This document shows, one piece after another, positions 7,956 to 17,128 of a stretch of DNA of 64,000 nt (position 1 is the first letter of the stretch; every line of letters begins with the position of its first letter). The notes under the pieces were generated by a model. It worked only from the letters and a program-made list of their open reading frames with translations, searched no databases and was not told the DNA's origin. The DNA comes from Phycisphaeraceae bacterium (GTDB taxonomy: Bacteria > Planctomycetota > Phycisphaerae > Phycisphaerales > UBA1924), in assembly GCA_019636695.1 (NCBI GenBank), contig JAHBXD010000006.1, positions 124,001 to 188,000 of the forward strand, written 5' to 3'. The position numbers and the translations under genes were made by a program.

Positions 7956-9956
7956 GTGGGCAAATACAATATTGATGACATTCTTTCGCGGTTGGGCGTG
8001 GATGAGGGGGCGCCTGCGCCGGCGCGCCAAACGCCGAAAGAGGAACCGCGCAAGGTGCACACGATCGACCAGGCTGAAGATGTGTTCAGCCCGCTTCCTT
8101 CCATGCCCGCGAACCAGCGCCGCCCGGGTGGGGATAAAGACGACCCGGCGGTGCGGCAGCGTAAATCGACGCCCAGTGCTCAGGTAGGCGACGCCATCAG
8201 TGAGGTGTACCGCCCGGAAGAGGCGCTGGCGGTCACCTCGGGACGTGACCTAGGAGAGATGCTCCTGGCCGGGCAGGCGGTCAATGTCGAACAGTTGAAT
8301 ATCGCGCGCAACGTGGTGAAGGCCTCACCGAACCGGCGGTTGGTGGATGTCCTGGTTGAGCAGGGCGCCGATGAAGCGGCCATTCAGCGGGTTGTTGCGG
8401 GTACCGCGAATGTGCCCTTCGAGCGGATTGACCTGGAAAAAGGCCTTGAGGGAGGTTTTGACGGTAAGTTGCTTCAGCGCCTCGGTGTGGATTTCTGCAA
8501 GCAGAACGTGGTGATGCCGCTGCGGATGGAAGGCGCGCGCGCCGTGATCGGCGCTTCGCGGCATGATGACGTCTTTCTGCTGGACGAGATCAAGCGACGC
8601 TTGGGCGTGAACAGCGTCAAGCTGGTGATGGTGACGGGGTATGACGTTCGCGGGGCGCTTGAGATCGTCGGACACTCGACGGGGGACACGGGGCAGGACG
8701 AGAACATCGAATCGCTGCTGGCGGACGTTGAAGAGACGGACATCGAACTCGCGAAGGACTCGACCGAAGTCAACGACCTGGAGCAGCGGGCTGGCGAGAC
8801 GCCGGTCATCCGGTACGTGAATCACATTATCCAGACGGCGATCAAGGAGGGAGCGAGCGATATTCACATTGAGCCGCAGGAGAAGAAACTGCGGGTGCGA
8901 TTCCGCATCGACGGGGTGTTGTTTGAGATGATGAATCCGCCGGCGTCGATGGCGGCGGCGATCACGAGCCGCCTGAAGATCATGGCGAACCTGGATATCG
9001 CGGAGCGGCGCATTCCGCAGGACGGTCGGGTGCGGTGCACGGTGCAGGGAAGGAAGCTGGACCTCCGCATGTCGACGCTGCCGACGCCGACAGGCGAGAA
9101 GGTGGTGCTGCGTATTCTGGACACACGCTCGATCAACCGGAACCTTGAAGAACTCGGGTTCGAGGGGTCGATGCTGGAGATCTGGCGTCAGCAGGTGGAT
9201 GCTCCGCACGGCATCGTGCTGGTGACCGGCCCGACCGGCTCGGGTAAGACGACGACGCTGTATGCCTCGCTGCGACAGCTTGACAAGAACCGGCTGAACA
9301 TCTCGACGGTGGAAGACCCGGTCGAGTATCACCTTGACGGGATTACGCAGACGCAGGCGCATGAGAAGATCGGGATGACGTTCGCGGTTGCGCTTCGGGC
9401 GCTGCTGCGTCAGGATCCGGACGTGATCATGCTCGGCGAAATTCGCGACCTGGAGACCGCGCACATCGCGATTCAGGCGGCATTGACGGGCCACCTGGTG
9501 CTGAGCACGCTGCACACCAACGATGCGCCGGCGAGCATTACGCGGTTGGTGAACATCGGGATTGAGCCGTTCCTGGTGGGCGCGGCGGTGAACGGTGTGC
9601 TGGCGCAGCGGCTGATTCGGCGGTTGTGCACGCACTGCAAGGTCGAAGAGGAAGCGACCGAGGACATGAGGGATTTCCTGACCCTGCAAGGGCTGGATCT
9701 TGAGCGCGTGCCGGCGTCGAAGGGGTGCGAACGCTGCCGCGGGACGGGATATTCGGGCCGAGTGGGTATTTATGAACTGCTGGTGATCGACGATCTGCTA
9801 CGAGACGTGATCGCCCGGAATCCGAATGTGGCGGAGTTCCGGCGGATGTGCATCGAGCGGGGGATGGTGAGCCTTCAGTCGGACGGGATGCGGAAGGTGG
9901 CCCAGGGTTTGACGACGATCGAAGAAGTGATGCGGGCGACCAGCGAAGGGCACTGA
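7956..9956 (+). CDS. pilB: GspE/PilB-type assembly ATPase
   Basis: Hexameric motor ATPase for pilus polymerisation or type II secretion. GTG 7956 is preceded by GGAG (7945-7948). 666 residues: a variable N-terminal tail, an MshEN-like N-terminal domain (about 85-230), then the catalytic domain with Walker A 'GPTGSGKTTTLY' (about 424), the Asp box, Walker B 'DPDVIMLGEIRD' (about 487), the His box and a C-terminal zinc module with two CxxC pairs ('CTHC' about 557 and 'CERC' about 590). The CxxC-containing insertion points to PilB/GspE rather than PilT. It closes the pilMNO operon; no pilC platform or pilQ secretin gene follows in this window. Confidence 0.9.
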   Translation: MGKYNIDDILSRLGVDEGAPAPARQTPKEEPRKVHTIDQAEDVFSPLPSMPANQRRPGGDKDDPAVRQRKSTPSAQVGDAISEVYRPEEALAVTSGRDLGEMLLAGQAVNVEQLNIARNVVKASPNRRLVDVLVEQGADEAAIQRVVAGTANVPFERIDLEKGLEGGFDGKLLQRLGVDFCKQNVVMPLRMEGARAVIGASRHDDVFLLDEIKRRLGVNSVKLVMVTGYDVRGALEIVGHSTGDTGQDENIESLLADVEETDIELAKDSTEVNDLEQRAGETPVIRYVNHIIQTAIKEGASDIHIEPQEKKLRVRFRIDGVLFEMMNPPASMAAAITSRLKIMANLDIAERRIPQDGRVRCTVQGRKLDLRMSTLPTPTGEKVVLRILDTRSINRNLEELGFEGSMLEIWRQQVDAPHGIVLVTGPTGSGKTTTLYASLRQLDKNRLNISTVEDPVEYHLDGITQTQAHEKIGMTFAVALRALLRQDPDVIMLGEIRDLETAHIAIQAALTGHLVLSTLHTNDAPASITRLVNIGIEPFLVGAAVNGVLAQRLIRRLCTHCKVEEEATEDMRDFLTLQGLDLERVPASKGCERCRGTGYSGRVGIYELLVIDDLLRDVIARNPNVAEFRRMCIERGMVSLQSDGMRKVAQGLTTIEEVMRATSEGH

Positions 9957-9995
9957 TGTCGAACCTACCATCCGCCCCCAATCCGGGAGGCGCGC

Positions 9996-11105
9996 ATGGA
10001 AGTCGGGATTGTCGGTCTGCCCAATGTCGGAAAGTCGACCCTGTTCAATGCCTTGACAAAGGCAGGGGCGGTGGCGGCGAATTATCCGTTTGCGACGATC
10101 GAGCCGAACGTGGGGGCGGTGGCGATTCCGGACCCTCGGCTGGAGGTTATTCGGCGACATATCGCGTCGCAGAAGATTGTTCCGGCGACGTTGCGGGTGG
10201 TGGACATCGCCGGGATTGTGAAAGGGGCGAGCGAGGGCGCCGGGCTTGGGAACCAGTTTTTGAGCCACATCCGCGAGGTGGATGCGATTCTGCATGTCGT
10301 GCGGTGCTTCCAGAAGGCGCCCGGGGGGGAGGAAATTACGCACGTTGACGGATCGGTGGACCCGATTCGGGATGCGGACACGATCGACATGGAGTTGATC
10401 CTGGCGGATATGCAGACGGTGGAAAGCGCGTTGCCGAAGGCCGAACGGGCAGCACGCAGCCGCGAGCCGGAAGCCCTGGCTCGACTGGCGGTTCTGCAGA
10501 AGATGGGGCCGGTGCTGAACGCCGGGAAGCCGGCGCGGGGCGTGTTGGGGGAGATCCAGGATCCGGAACAGCGCAAGGCGTTGCGGGGCCTCGGGCTGAT
10601 TACGGCGAAGAAGGTGCTGTACGTGATGAATGTCGGGGATGATGACCCGCTGGGGGAAGGCCCGCTGTGCAGGGTCGTGCGTGAACGAGCCGCTTCGGAG
10701 GGAGCGGAAGTGGTTCCGGTGTGCGCACGGCTGGAAGAAGAGCTTGGTGCGTTGGATGATGCGGATCGGGATCTGATGCTCAAGGACATGGGGCTGGATG
10801 AGCCAGCGCTCGGCAAACTGGCGAGGGCGGCGTATCGACTGCTGGGGTTACAGAGTTTTTATACGGCCGGGCCGAAAGAGATCAGGGCGTGGACGATCCC
10901 GATCGGGGCGAAGGCGCCGCAGGCGGCGGGAGTGATTCACACGGATTTTGAGCGCGGGTTTATTCGGGCGGAGATTTATTCGGTTGGGGATCTTGAGCGG
11001 TTCGGATCGGAAAAGGCGATTCGTGACGCCGGGAAGTTGCGCGTGGAAGGCAAGGAATATGTGATGCAGGATGCGGATGTGTGCCACTTCCTGTTCAACC
11101 TGTGA
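9996..11105 (+). CDS. ychF: YchF/OLA1-type ribosome-associated NTPase
   Basis: 369 residues, a full-length YchF. The P-loop '[14 protein letters not shown]' begins at residue 6, switch II is '[17 protein letters not shown]', and the G4 position reads 'NVGDDD' instead of NKxD, the hallmark of YchF enzymes that prefer ATP to GTP. A TGS domain occupies the C-terminal 85 residues and ends '[11 protein letters not shown]'. The ATG at 9996 follows GGGAGG. It lies 39 bp after pilB on the same strand; the proximity is probably incidental. Confidence 0.95.
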   Translation: MEVGIVGLPNVGKSTLFNALTKAGAVAANYPFATIEPNVGAVAIPDPRLEVIRRHIASQKIVPATLRVVDIAGIVKGASEGAGLGNQFLSHIREVDAILHVVRCFQKAPGGEEITHVDGSVDPIRDADTIDMELILADMQTVESALPKAERAARSREPEALARLAVLQKMGPVLNAGKPARGVLGEIQDPEQRKALRGLGLITAKKVLYVMNVGDDDPLGEGPLCRVVRERAASEGAEVVPVCARLEEELGALDDADRDLMLKDMGLDEPALGKLARAAYRLLGLQSFYTAGPKEIRAWTIPIGAKAPQAAGVIHTDFERGFIRAEIYSVGDLERFGSEKAIRDAGKLRVEGKEYVMQDADVCHFLFNL

Positions 11106-11200
11106 GCCTTGTTGCGATCGGTGTGTGCGCAGGAACGGCGAGCGATGAGGCGGGGCTGGGATCGCATGGCAAGACGATGCATGTGCGAGTAGTAGCGGCG

Positions 11201-11404
11201 CCTGGGGCACTGACCTGCTCGCCGAGCCTCGCAGGATCAGTGGCACGGGTTCGCGCCACCGGCCACGACGATCCGGGCTTTGGCGTATTGTCGTGCGAGA
11301 AGGGAGAGAAGGAGCACGACGATGCCGAAACGGCATCGATCGTGGCACGGATATGGCACGGATATGGCACGGATATGGGTATCTTCGAGAACGTCGGGCC
11401 ACCT
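11201..11404 (-). repeat. Dispersed structured repeat, copy 3 (inverted orientation)
   Basis: Reverse complement of the element at 2640-2820: from 'CCTGGGGCACTGACCTGCTC' to 'GAACGTCGGGCC'. The main hairpin arms are identical to copy 2, with loop AAA on the plus strand (copy 2 loop reads TTC/CTT). It carries an extra 11-bp tandem repeat. It occupies most of the 358-bp gap between the convergent genes ychF and purB; the remainder (11106-11200 and 11405-11463) shows nothing recognisable. Confidence 0.85.
11344..11376 (+). repeat. 11-bp tandem repeat, three exact units
   Basis: GGCACGGATAT three times in direct succession, inside repeat copy 3. In the other copies the corresponding place has a single GTGCC next to the main hairpin, so the triplication is specific to this locus. 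Confidence 0.8.
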
Positions 11405-11463
11405 GACCACGGGTTCGTGGGACGTGGCTGTAGGATGAGGTCTTCTGGGGTGAGGGGGAGTCA

Positions 11464-13065
11464 TCAGACGCGCGGGGAGGAATCGCCGAGGTTGTCGAGG
11501 GCGTCTTTGTATTGCTCGCGCAGGGGTTCGACGACCTCGGCGATGAAACGTTCGGTCTGCTCGACGCTGCGGCCGATGTATTTCATGGGGTCCATCAGGC
11601 CTTCCCAGTTGAGTTCTTCGCGCAAGGGGCCGCCGCGGGAGGCGGACCAGAAGTTGGGGTCGTTGCGGAGGCGTTCGAGGAGGTCGTTGTCAAGCCCCTC
11701 GTGCTTGACGCGCATGCCGGCGGCCTGGGCGTGGCTGCGGATGAGTTCGTGGTAGTGCTGGCGGTCGCCCCCGGCCTTGACGGCGGCCATGAGGATGTTC
11801 TCGGTGGCGAGGAAGGGGAGTTCGGCCATGAGGTTCTTGCGGACCATGGCCTCGTGGACGATGAGGCCGCTTGCAACGTTGTGCATGAGGTCGAGGGCGC
11901 CATCGAGGGCGAGGAAGGCCTCGGGGAGGGAGAGGCGGCGGTTGGAGGAATCGTCGAGGGTTCGCTCCAGCCACTGCGTCGCGGCGGTGTCATAGGCGTT
12001 GCCGACGAGATTCATCACGAAGCGGGTCAGGCCGCAGATCCGCTCGCAGCGCATGGGGTTGCGTTTGTAGGGCATGGCAGAGGAGCCGATCTGCTTCGTC
12101 TCGAAGGGTTCGTCGAGTTCCTTGCGGTTGCAGAGGAGGCGGATGTCTGTGGCGATTTTGTGGAGGACGGCGGCGATGGCGGCGAGGTCGGCGAGGATGA
12201 AGGTGTCGATGACGCGGGGGTAGGTTTGCGCTGTAAGTTCGAATGCGCGATCGAGAAGTGGATCGACCCGGAATCGCTGCATGGCCTTGTATTCAAACAC
12301 CGTTGGCCCTGATTCCGTGGTGCTTCCGAGGAGTGCATCAAAAGAGGCTTGCGACCCTGTCGCGCCCCGAAGTCCGCGCAGGCGGAGTGAGCAGAGAGTG
12401 GACTTTGCTCGCTCTCGTGCCAAATCAAGGTCGTAGGCCCATTGAGCGAGTCGCCGGCCGACCGTTATGGGCTGGGCGGCTTGGTAGTGGGTAAATCCTA
12501 GTGTGGGCGTTTGTGCATGTTGCCTTGCAACGCGGGCAAAGGCCTCGACCACGCGAAACACCTTCGTTTCCAAAAGTTTCAACGACGCGAAGAGCGTATT
12601 GAGGTCCGCATTGCAGACCACATCCTGGCTGGTCATGCCGAGGTGGATGATGGGGCGGGCCTTGGGGCAGGCGTCGCCGAGGGCGTGGACGTGGGCCATC
12701 ACGTCGTGGCGGAGGTCACGCTCGTATTTTTCGGCGAGGCGGATTTCGTCGTCGGTGATGCCGCGGGAGACAACGGCGCGGAGTTCTTCGACTTGTTCGC
12801 GGGTGACAAGGGGTTGCACAGGTTGCAATGCTGTGCCGGGGGGAGGAGGGGTAGAGACGGGCGGGGCGCCCATCTCACCTGAGGGGGGGGAGGGGAGAGG
12901 TGACCCACCTGTCGTCACCTCGTGCTGGGCTTCGGCGACGGCGAGCCAGATTCGCCGCCACGTGTTGAACTTGTGGCGGGGGGACCAGAGGCGGAGCATT
13001 TCCGGGCTGGCGTTGCGTTCGGCGAGGGGGCTGGCGTAGGTGTCGTACCTGGAAGCATCGGGCAT
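11464..13065 (-). CDS. purB: Adenylosuccinate lyase (eukaryote-like clade) with an in-frame insertion
   Basis: Catalyses two fumarate-releasing steps of purine synthesis (SAICAR to AICAR, adenylosuccinate to AMP). From ATG 13065 it has 533 residues. The fumarase/aspartase signature 'IGSSAMPYKRNPMRCERI' and 'RHDVMAHVHALG' are intact. 'YASPLAERNASPEMLRLWS' and 'TQWLERTLDDSSNRRLSLP' resemble animal ADSL more than the short bacterial PurB. Between 'AEAQHE' and 'TREQVEEL' there are about 33 extra Gly/Pro/Ser-rich residues absent from relatives; the DNA there contains palindromic element B. ORF reading starts at TTG 13119, but homology begins at the ATG. It lies 60 bp after the glycosyltransferase on the same strand. 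Confidence 0.9.
   Translation of the reverse strand: MPDASRYDTYASPLAERNASPEMLRLWSPRHKFNTWRRIWLAVAEAQHEVTTGGSPLPSPPSGEMGAPPVSTPPPPGTALQPVQPLVTREQVEELRAVVSRGITDDEIRLAEKYERDLRHDVMAHVHALGDACPKARPIIHLGMTSQDVVCNADLNTLFASLKLLETKVFRVVEAFARVARQHAQTPTLGFTHYQAAQPITVGRRLAQWAYDLDLARERAKSTLCSLRLRGLRGATGSQASFDALLGSTTESGPTVFEYKAMQRFRVDPLLDRAFELTAQTYPRVIDTFILADLAAIAAVLHKIATDIRLLCNRKELDEPFETKQIGSSAMPYKRNPMRCERICGLTRFVMNLVGNAYDTAATQWLERTLDDSSNRRLSLPEAFLALDGALDLMHNVASGLIVHEAMVRKNLMAELPFLATENILMAAVKAGGDRQHYHELIRSHAQAAGMRVKHEGLDNDLLERLRNDPNFWSASRGGPLREELNWEGLMDPMKYIGRSVEQTERFIAEVVEPLREQYKDALDNLGDSSPRV
12851..12885 (-). repeat. Short palindromic element, copy B, inside purB
   Basis: On the minus strand GATGGGC (12874-12868), loop GCCCC, GCCCGTC (12862-12856), flanked by AGGTGA and CTCTACCCCTCC as in copy A. 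It is part of the extra coding segment of purB and keeps the frame open. Confidence 0.6.
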
Positions 13066-13125
13066 AGGCAAGGCTAGGAGCAAAGCGGAGGAATTGTCGA
13101 TCGGCGCGGGGGGGGGCAACAGGCG

Positions 13126-14562
13126 TCAGTGTCCGGCGAGCGTGCGATAGATTTGGACGCATCGCTGGGCCGCGCCGTCCCAAGTGAGGGCGCGGACTTC
13201 GAAAGCGCCGTGTTCACGAAGGGTTTTGGAAAGCGGGGGGTAGCGGAGGACCGCGACGATTTTGTTGGCCATTTCGTCGACGTCCCAGAAATCGACCTTG
13301 AGCGCGTGCTGGAGGACTTCGGCGACGCCGCTGGTCTTGCTGATGATGACGGGCGTGTCGTTGTGCATGGCTTCGAGCGCGGCGATGCCGAACGGCTCGC
13401 TGACGCTGGGCATGACATAGCAGTCGGCCATGCGGAAGACCCGCTCGACATCGGCCCCGCGCAGGAAGCCGGTGAAGAGCACCTTGGCCCCGATGCCGAG
13501 TTGGGCGGCCTGCTCGATCATGCGGAGGGCGAGGTCGCCCGAGCCGGCAACGACGAACTTGACGTTCTCGACCTTTTCGAGGACGCGTTTGGCGGCGGCG
13601 ATGAAATACTCTGGGCCTTTCTGCATGGTGATGCGGCCGAGGAAGAGGACGATTTTGTCTTTCGCACCGATCTGCTGGGCCTGGATGGGCTGGCGCTCGT
13701 CCTGATCGACGCCGTTGTAGACGACTTCGATCTTGTGGGAGGGGATGCCGTAGCGCCGCTCGCAGATGTTCTTGGTAAGCATGCTCACTGCGATGAGGCG
13801 GTCAGCGGCGTGCATGCCGGCACGCTCAATGTCATAGACGCCCTTGTTGACGTGTTCGCCCGAGCGGTCGAACTCGGTGGCGTGAACATGCACCACCAGC
13901 GGTTTGCCAGTGATCGCCTTGACGGCCATGCCCGCGGGGTAGGTCAGCCAATCGTGGGCGTGGATGACATCGAACTGCTCGCGGCGAGCCAGGGCGACGG
14001 CGAGGCGGGCGTATCGGTGTGCATCACCGAAGAGGTCGGTTCCGTAGTGCGCGGAACCTGGGGCGATTTCGCCGATTTCTTCAATCTCTTCGGTGAGGGT
14101 TTTTCTGCGGATGCCCATCTCGGCGAGGGCCTGGGCGGCGGCGGCATCGCCCCGCTCAGCGCGGATGATCAGCTCGGCGATGGTCGCGTGACTCACCCCC
14201 TCGGGCAGGGACGTCGCGGCGAAAGAGGGATAGGGGCTTGAGAAATCTGCGGGGAGCGCGTGAAAGACGGCCTTTTCGAACTCGGCACGGCGTTCGGGCG
14301 AGAGAGGTTCCTCGGCACGGGCGACCTGGGCGAGGATCGGGTGCTCGGTGACGACTTCGCGGGAGACGCGGCGGAGTTCGCGCAGGGAGTTGGGCGAGCG
14401 AAGCTCGACGTGGCTGGCATGGGCGGCATCGACAGGCTTGGGCAGCACAAAGATGACCTCGTGCCCCTGGCGATCAAGGGCCTTGGTCAGCCCATAGCAG
14501 GCTGTTCCGAGTCCTCCGGCGATGAAGGGTGGAAACTCCCACCCGAGCATGAAGATCCGCAT
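13126..14562 (-). CDS. GT4-family glycosyltransferase (glycogen/starch-synthase-like)
   Basis: 478 residues, GT-B fold. The N-terminal 'MRIFMLGWEFPPFIAGGLGT' is the glycogen-synthase-like nucleotide-sugar loop, followed by 'HAHDWLTYPAGM'. The C-terminal Rossmann domain has 'VLFLGRITMQKGPEYFIAAA' and the retaining GT4 signature 'SEPFGIAALEAMHNDTPVI' (E-x7-E). It transfers a hexose from a nucleotide sugar to a glucan or another polysaccharide; the acceptor cannot be read from sequence. ATG 14562 has a GGGA site. Second-last gene of the minus-strand run ending in purB. Confidence 0.8.
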   Translation of the reverse strand: MRIFMLGWEFPPFIAGGLGTACYGLTKALDRQGHEVIFVLPKPVDAAHASHVELRSPNSLRELRRVSREVVTEHPILAQVARAEEPLSPERRAEFEKAVFHALPADFSSPYPSFAATSLPEGVSHATIAELIIRAERGDAAAAQALAEMGIRRKTLTEEIEEIGEIAPGSAHYGTDLFGDAHRYARLAVALARREQFDVIHAHDWLTYPAGMAVKAITGKPLVVHVHATEFDRSGEHVNKGVYDIERAGMHAADRLIAVSMLTKNICERRYGIPSHKIEVVYNGVDQDERQPIQAQQIGAKDKIVLFLGRITMQKGPEYFIAAAKRVLEKVENVKFVVAGSGDLALRMIEQAAQLGIGAKVLFTGFLRGADVERVFRMADCYVMPSVSEPFGIAALEAMHNDTPVIISKTSGVAEVLQHALKVDFWDVDEMANKIVAVLRYPPLSKTLREHGAFEVRALTWDGAAQRCVQIYRTLAGH

Positions 14563-14680
14563 CGCGTATCCCGCCCTTCACGTCGCTCCGCGGAGGAAGC
14601 TTCGGCCCGGTCGATGTTGCCCGGGGATGAGTTGGTGTCTGTGCGTCAGTAAACCCAGCGATCGGCAGCTCGTGCCGGCG

Positions 14681-15161
14681 TCATTCTTCGTCGTTCCCGG
14701 CGGACATGTCGCCGAGGTTTCGGAAACAGGCTTCGTAAGCCAGGAGGCAGGTTGCGGCCGTCTCCGCCGCATTGGGGGCGGCGACGTGTTCGATCTCGAT
14801 GGGTAGGGGTGAGCGAAAGGTGAAGAGGCGCGCATCGGAGCGGAAGTGTTCGATGGGAAGGGGGCCATGATCGAAGCCGAGTTCGACCAGTTCTTCCTCG
14901 AGCAGTTCTTCCATGGAGTCGCCGGTGTGCATGAGGTCGGATTCGATGGATTCACTGAGCCAGCGATCGGCCATGGTGAGCGAGACCCAGAGGCGGTCGC
15001 CGTCCATGCCGAGGCGATAGTGGGCGGGTTCGGCGGATGCGGCGGCCTCGCAAAGGAGTTCGTTCGCCTGGATGGTCACCCGGCCGAAGACCCCCGCATC
15101 GACGGCCAAGGACCGAACACGCTCCAGAAGCGTTGTCAGGGAGGGTGTCGTTGCGGTCATT
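14681..15161 (-). CDS. Conserved-looking protein of unknown function (159 aa)
   Basis: ATG 15161 follows GGAG at a 9-nt distance; the upstream extension to 15451 is non-coding in character. The protein is acidic, starts 'MTATTPSLTTLLERVRSL', contains 'LWVSLTMADRWLSESI' and 'LLEEELVELGFDHGP', and ends in Asp/Glu. No signal peptide or membrane segment. I do not recognise the family. It lies between ygfZ and the glycosyltransferase on the same strand, with gaps of about 110-120 bp. Confidence 0.6.
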
Positions 15162-15272
15162 CGGCATCGCTCCATTCCGCCGGCAATCAAGCGCCGGACT
15201 GCGCGGCCCAAGGGTAGCGCCGAAGCGTCACAATGCCAAGCGCAGCATCTCTGAGAGCGTGGCAATCGTTGC

Positions 15273-16454
15273 TCAGGGGAGGGTGCGTAATGACGGCTGC
15301 ACGCGAGCGGCGACGCGCTGCCCGTCGGTGCGTTCGACCCAGAGCGTCGTTGACGGCTCGGTGTGCGAGAACTTGACCATCGCAAAAGCGACCGGTTCAC
15401 CCCCGAGCATGGGGCTTGGCGCAGCGCTGGTGATGGAGCCGACGGGTTCATCGCCGTGCTCGGCCAAATAGACCGAGGCCCCAGTGTGAAGGTCTACCCA
15501 ATCGGAAGAGGGGCGGGCGGTCGCGGGATCAAAACGGAGGGCAATGAGACGTTGCTTGGGGTGGCCGCGGGATTCCATTCTGGCGACGACTTCCTGACCG
15601 AGATAGCAGCCTTTTGCGAAATGGACCCGGTCGCGGAGCACACCCGTTTCATGGGGGAGTGAAGTCGGCCCGAAGTCGACGTAGACCATCGGTGTTCCCG
15701 CTTCGATTCTCGCGACGTTAAAGGCCGCCCATCCGCCGATGCGGACAGGTGGGCGCGCCCCCCCGATCGGGGGGGCGGTCGCAGCGGCAAGGTCGGGCAC
15801 TAAGGCATCAAGCACGGTGGTGACGGACTGGGTGGGCATGAGCATGTGGAGGCCGGGGGCGCCGGTGTCATCCTGGCGATCGACGACGATGCGTACGCCG
15901 GCGACACGGATGAGGGCCGCATGACCGGGAGGGAGGGCGTCGGGTGAAATGCCCCCAATTGTTTCGGCGACGGCAGCGAGCACTGCGGGAGCACCGGGGC
16001 CGTGGAGGGCGAGGCGGTGCATGTCGTGTGTGCGCTGTGTGAAGGTGACCTCTTCAGTGAAGATGAACGCTTCGAGGGAAGTGATCGTGCCGGCGGCGGC
16101 GTGGAGATCGACATCGAGGAGGAGCGCCTCGGGAAGGGAGATGAGGCGGAGGTCGGCGTCGATGCGCCCCTTTCGATTGAGCCAGAACGAGCGCCTTAGG
16201 GAGTAGGGGGGCATATCGGCGAGTTTCTGGGTGAGCATGCGCTCGAGGAAGCCGAGGCGATCGCCGCCGGTGATCTCGATGGTGGCGCGTTGCGGGAGAT
16301 CGAGCAACAATGCTGATTTGCGAATGGCGGCGTATTCGAGTGCAACTTCTCCGAAGGACTCGACAACGGCGACAGGCGCTTCGGGCGGCCCCCAGGGAAG
16401 GAAGGTCGCGGCAAGGTCTTCAAATCGGGGATGGAGCGGGCTGGGGTGCGTCAT
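15273..16454 (-). CDS. ygfZ: YgfZ/GcvT-fold folate-binding protein for Fe-S cluster enzymes
   Basis: Tetrahydrofolate-dependent helper in maturation of Fe-S proteins. The diagnostic 'KGCYLGQEVVARMESRG' near residue 270 matches the K-G-C-[YF]-x-G-Q-E signature of YgfZ. The N-terminal half has the GcvT fold ('LDLPQRATIEITGGDRLGFL'). ATG 16454 gives 393 residues; the longer reading to 16715 is disordered and not family-like. Before 'RIGGWAAFNVARIEAGTP' there is an extra 'APPIGGARPP' segment coinciding with a perfect 20-bp DNA palindrome (15757-15776). rlmN, an Fe-S enzyme, lies two genes upstream, which fits the role. Confidence 0.85.
   Translation of the reverse strand: MTHPSPLHPRFEDLAATFLPWGPPEAPVAVVESFGEVALEYAAIRKSALLLDLPQRATIEITGGDRLGFLERMLTQKLADMPPYSLRRSFWLNRKGRIDADLRLISLPEALLLDVDLHAAAGTITSLEAFIFTEEVTFTQRTHDMHRLALHGPGAPAVLAAVAETIGGISPDALPPGHAALIRVAGVRIVVDRQDDTGAPGLHMLMPTQSVTTVLDALVPDLAAATAPPIGGARPPVRIGGWAAFNVARIEAGTPMVYVDFGPTSLPHETGVLRDRVHFAKGCYLGQEVVARMESRGHPKQRLIALRFDPATARPSSDWVDLHTGASVYLAEHGDEPVGSITSAAPSPMLGGEPVAFAMVKFSHTEPSTTLWVERTDGQRVAARVQPSLRTLP
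15757..15776. repeat. 20-bp perfect GC palindrome inside ygfZ
   Basis: G-C7-GATC-G7-C, perfectly self-complementary, encoding part of an extra Pro/Gly segment of YgfZ. Confidence 0.7.
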
Positions 16455-16575
16455 GGTCAAAGCCGTGCGGGGCGGGAAGGGTAGGGGAGGTATCCGCAGT
16501 CGATAGAGCATTGCGCGGGATGTCGTACCGCACGCATCGAACCGCAGGAGCGGCGAGGACCAATGGGATGGGTCG

Positions 16576-17103
16576 TCATGCGAGGATGCGGTAGTAGTAG
16601 GTGGTGCCGCAGGGGCGGCCGTCGGGGTAGCGGGCGTATCCGGGGATGTCGCCGACCTTGAGCCACCCGTGCTTTTCGTAGAGGCGTGCAGCGTCGCCGC
16701 CGGTGACCGCGTCAAGAACGAGGAGCGATCTGCCGCAGGAGCGAGCGAGATTTTCGGCCGCGAGCAGGAGGGCCGCTCCGACGCCTTGCCGACGTGCGCG
16801 GCGATGGACGAGCATTTTTACGAGGTCTGCTCGGTGGGGCTGGTTGTCAGGTTGAGCGAGCACGAGATGGACGGTGCCGCAGATGCCACGGTGATCGGTT
16901 GCGGCGATGAGTGCCCGGCGGCCGAGGGCGACCTCGTGGGCGATGGCGGTCCAGAAGGCTTCGGCGTGCTCGCGAGCGAGAGGGTGCATGAAGCCGACGG
17001 AAGCGCCGCTGTCGACGACATCGATGAGGAGTTCGGCGAGTTGGCCGACCTCGTGGGAGGTGATGTGCGTGAGGCGATGGAGGGTGCAGGAATCGCGGGA
17101 CAT
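16576..17103 (-). CDS. GNAT-family N-acetyltransferase
   Basis: About 175 residues from ATG 17103. Typical GNAT layout: 'GTVHLVLAQPDN' (beta4), 'ADLVKMLVHRRARRQGVGAA' with the acetyl-CoA pyrophosphate loop R-R-x-G-V-G-A, and 'LYEKHGWLKVGDIPGYA' near the end. The final 'TYYYRILA' is common in acetyltransferases acting on small molecules. Substrate unknown. An upstream ATG at 17160 would overlap rlmN by 32 bp; the shorter start leaves a 25-bp gap. Confidence 0.8.
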   Translation of the reverse strand: MSRDSCTLHRLTHITSHEVGQLAELLIDVVDSGASVGFMHPLAREHAEAFWTAIAHEVALGRRALIAATDHRGICGTVHLVLAQPDNQPHRADLVKMLVHRRARRQGVGAALLLAAENLARSCGRSLLVLDAVTGGDAARLYEKHGWLKVGDIPGYARYPDGRPCGTTYYYRILA

Positions 17104-17128
17104 CGGGTGTGCTCGAACGAGCGGCGGA

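Noticed and set aside
8325..9689. 454-codon minus-strand ORF within pilB, and similar long ORFs opposite pnp (24097-25266) and mutS (60198-61343)
   Set aside because: Antisense shadows with abnormal composition; the sense genes have complete family motifs.
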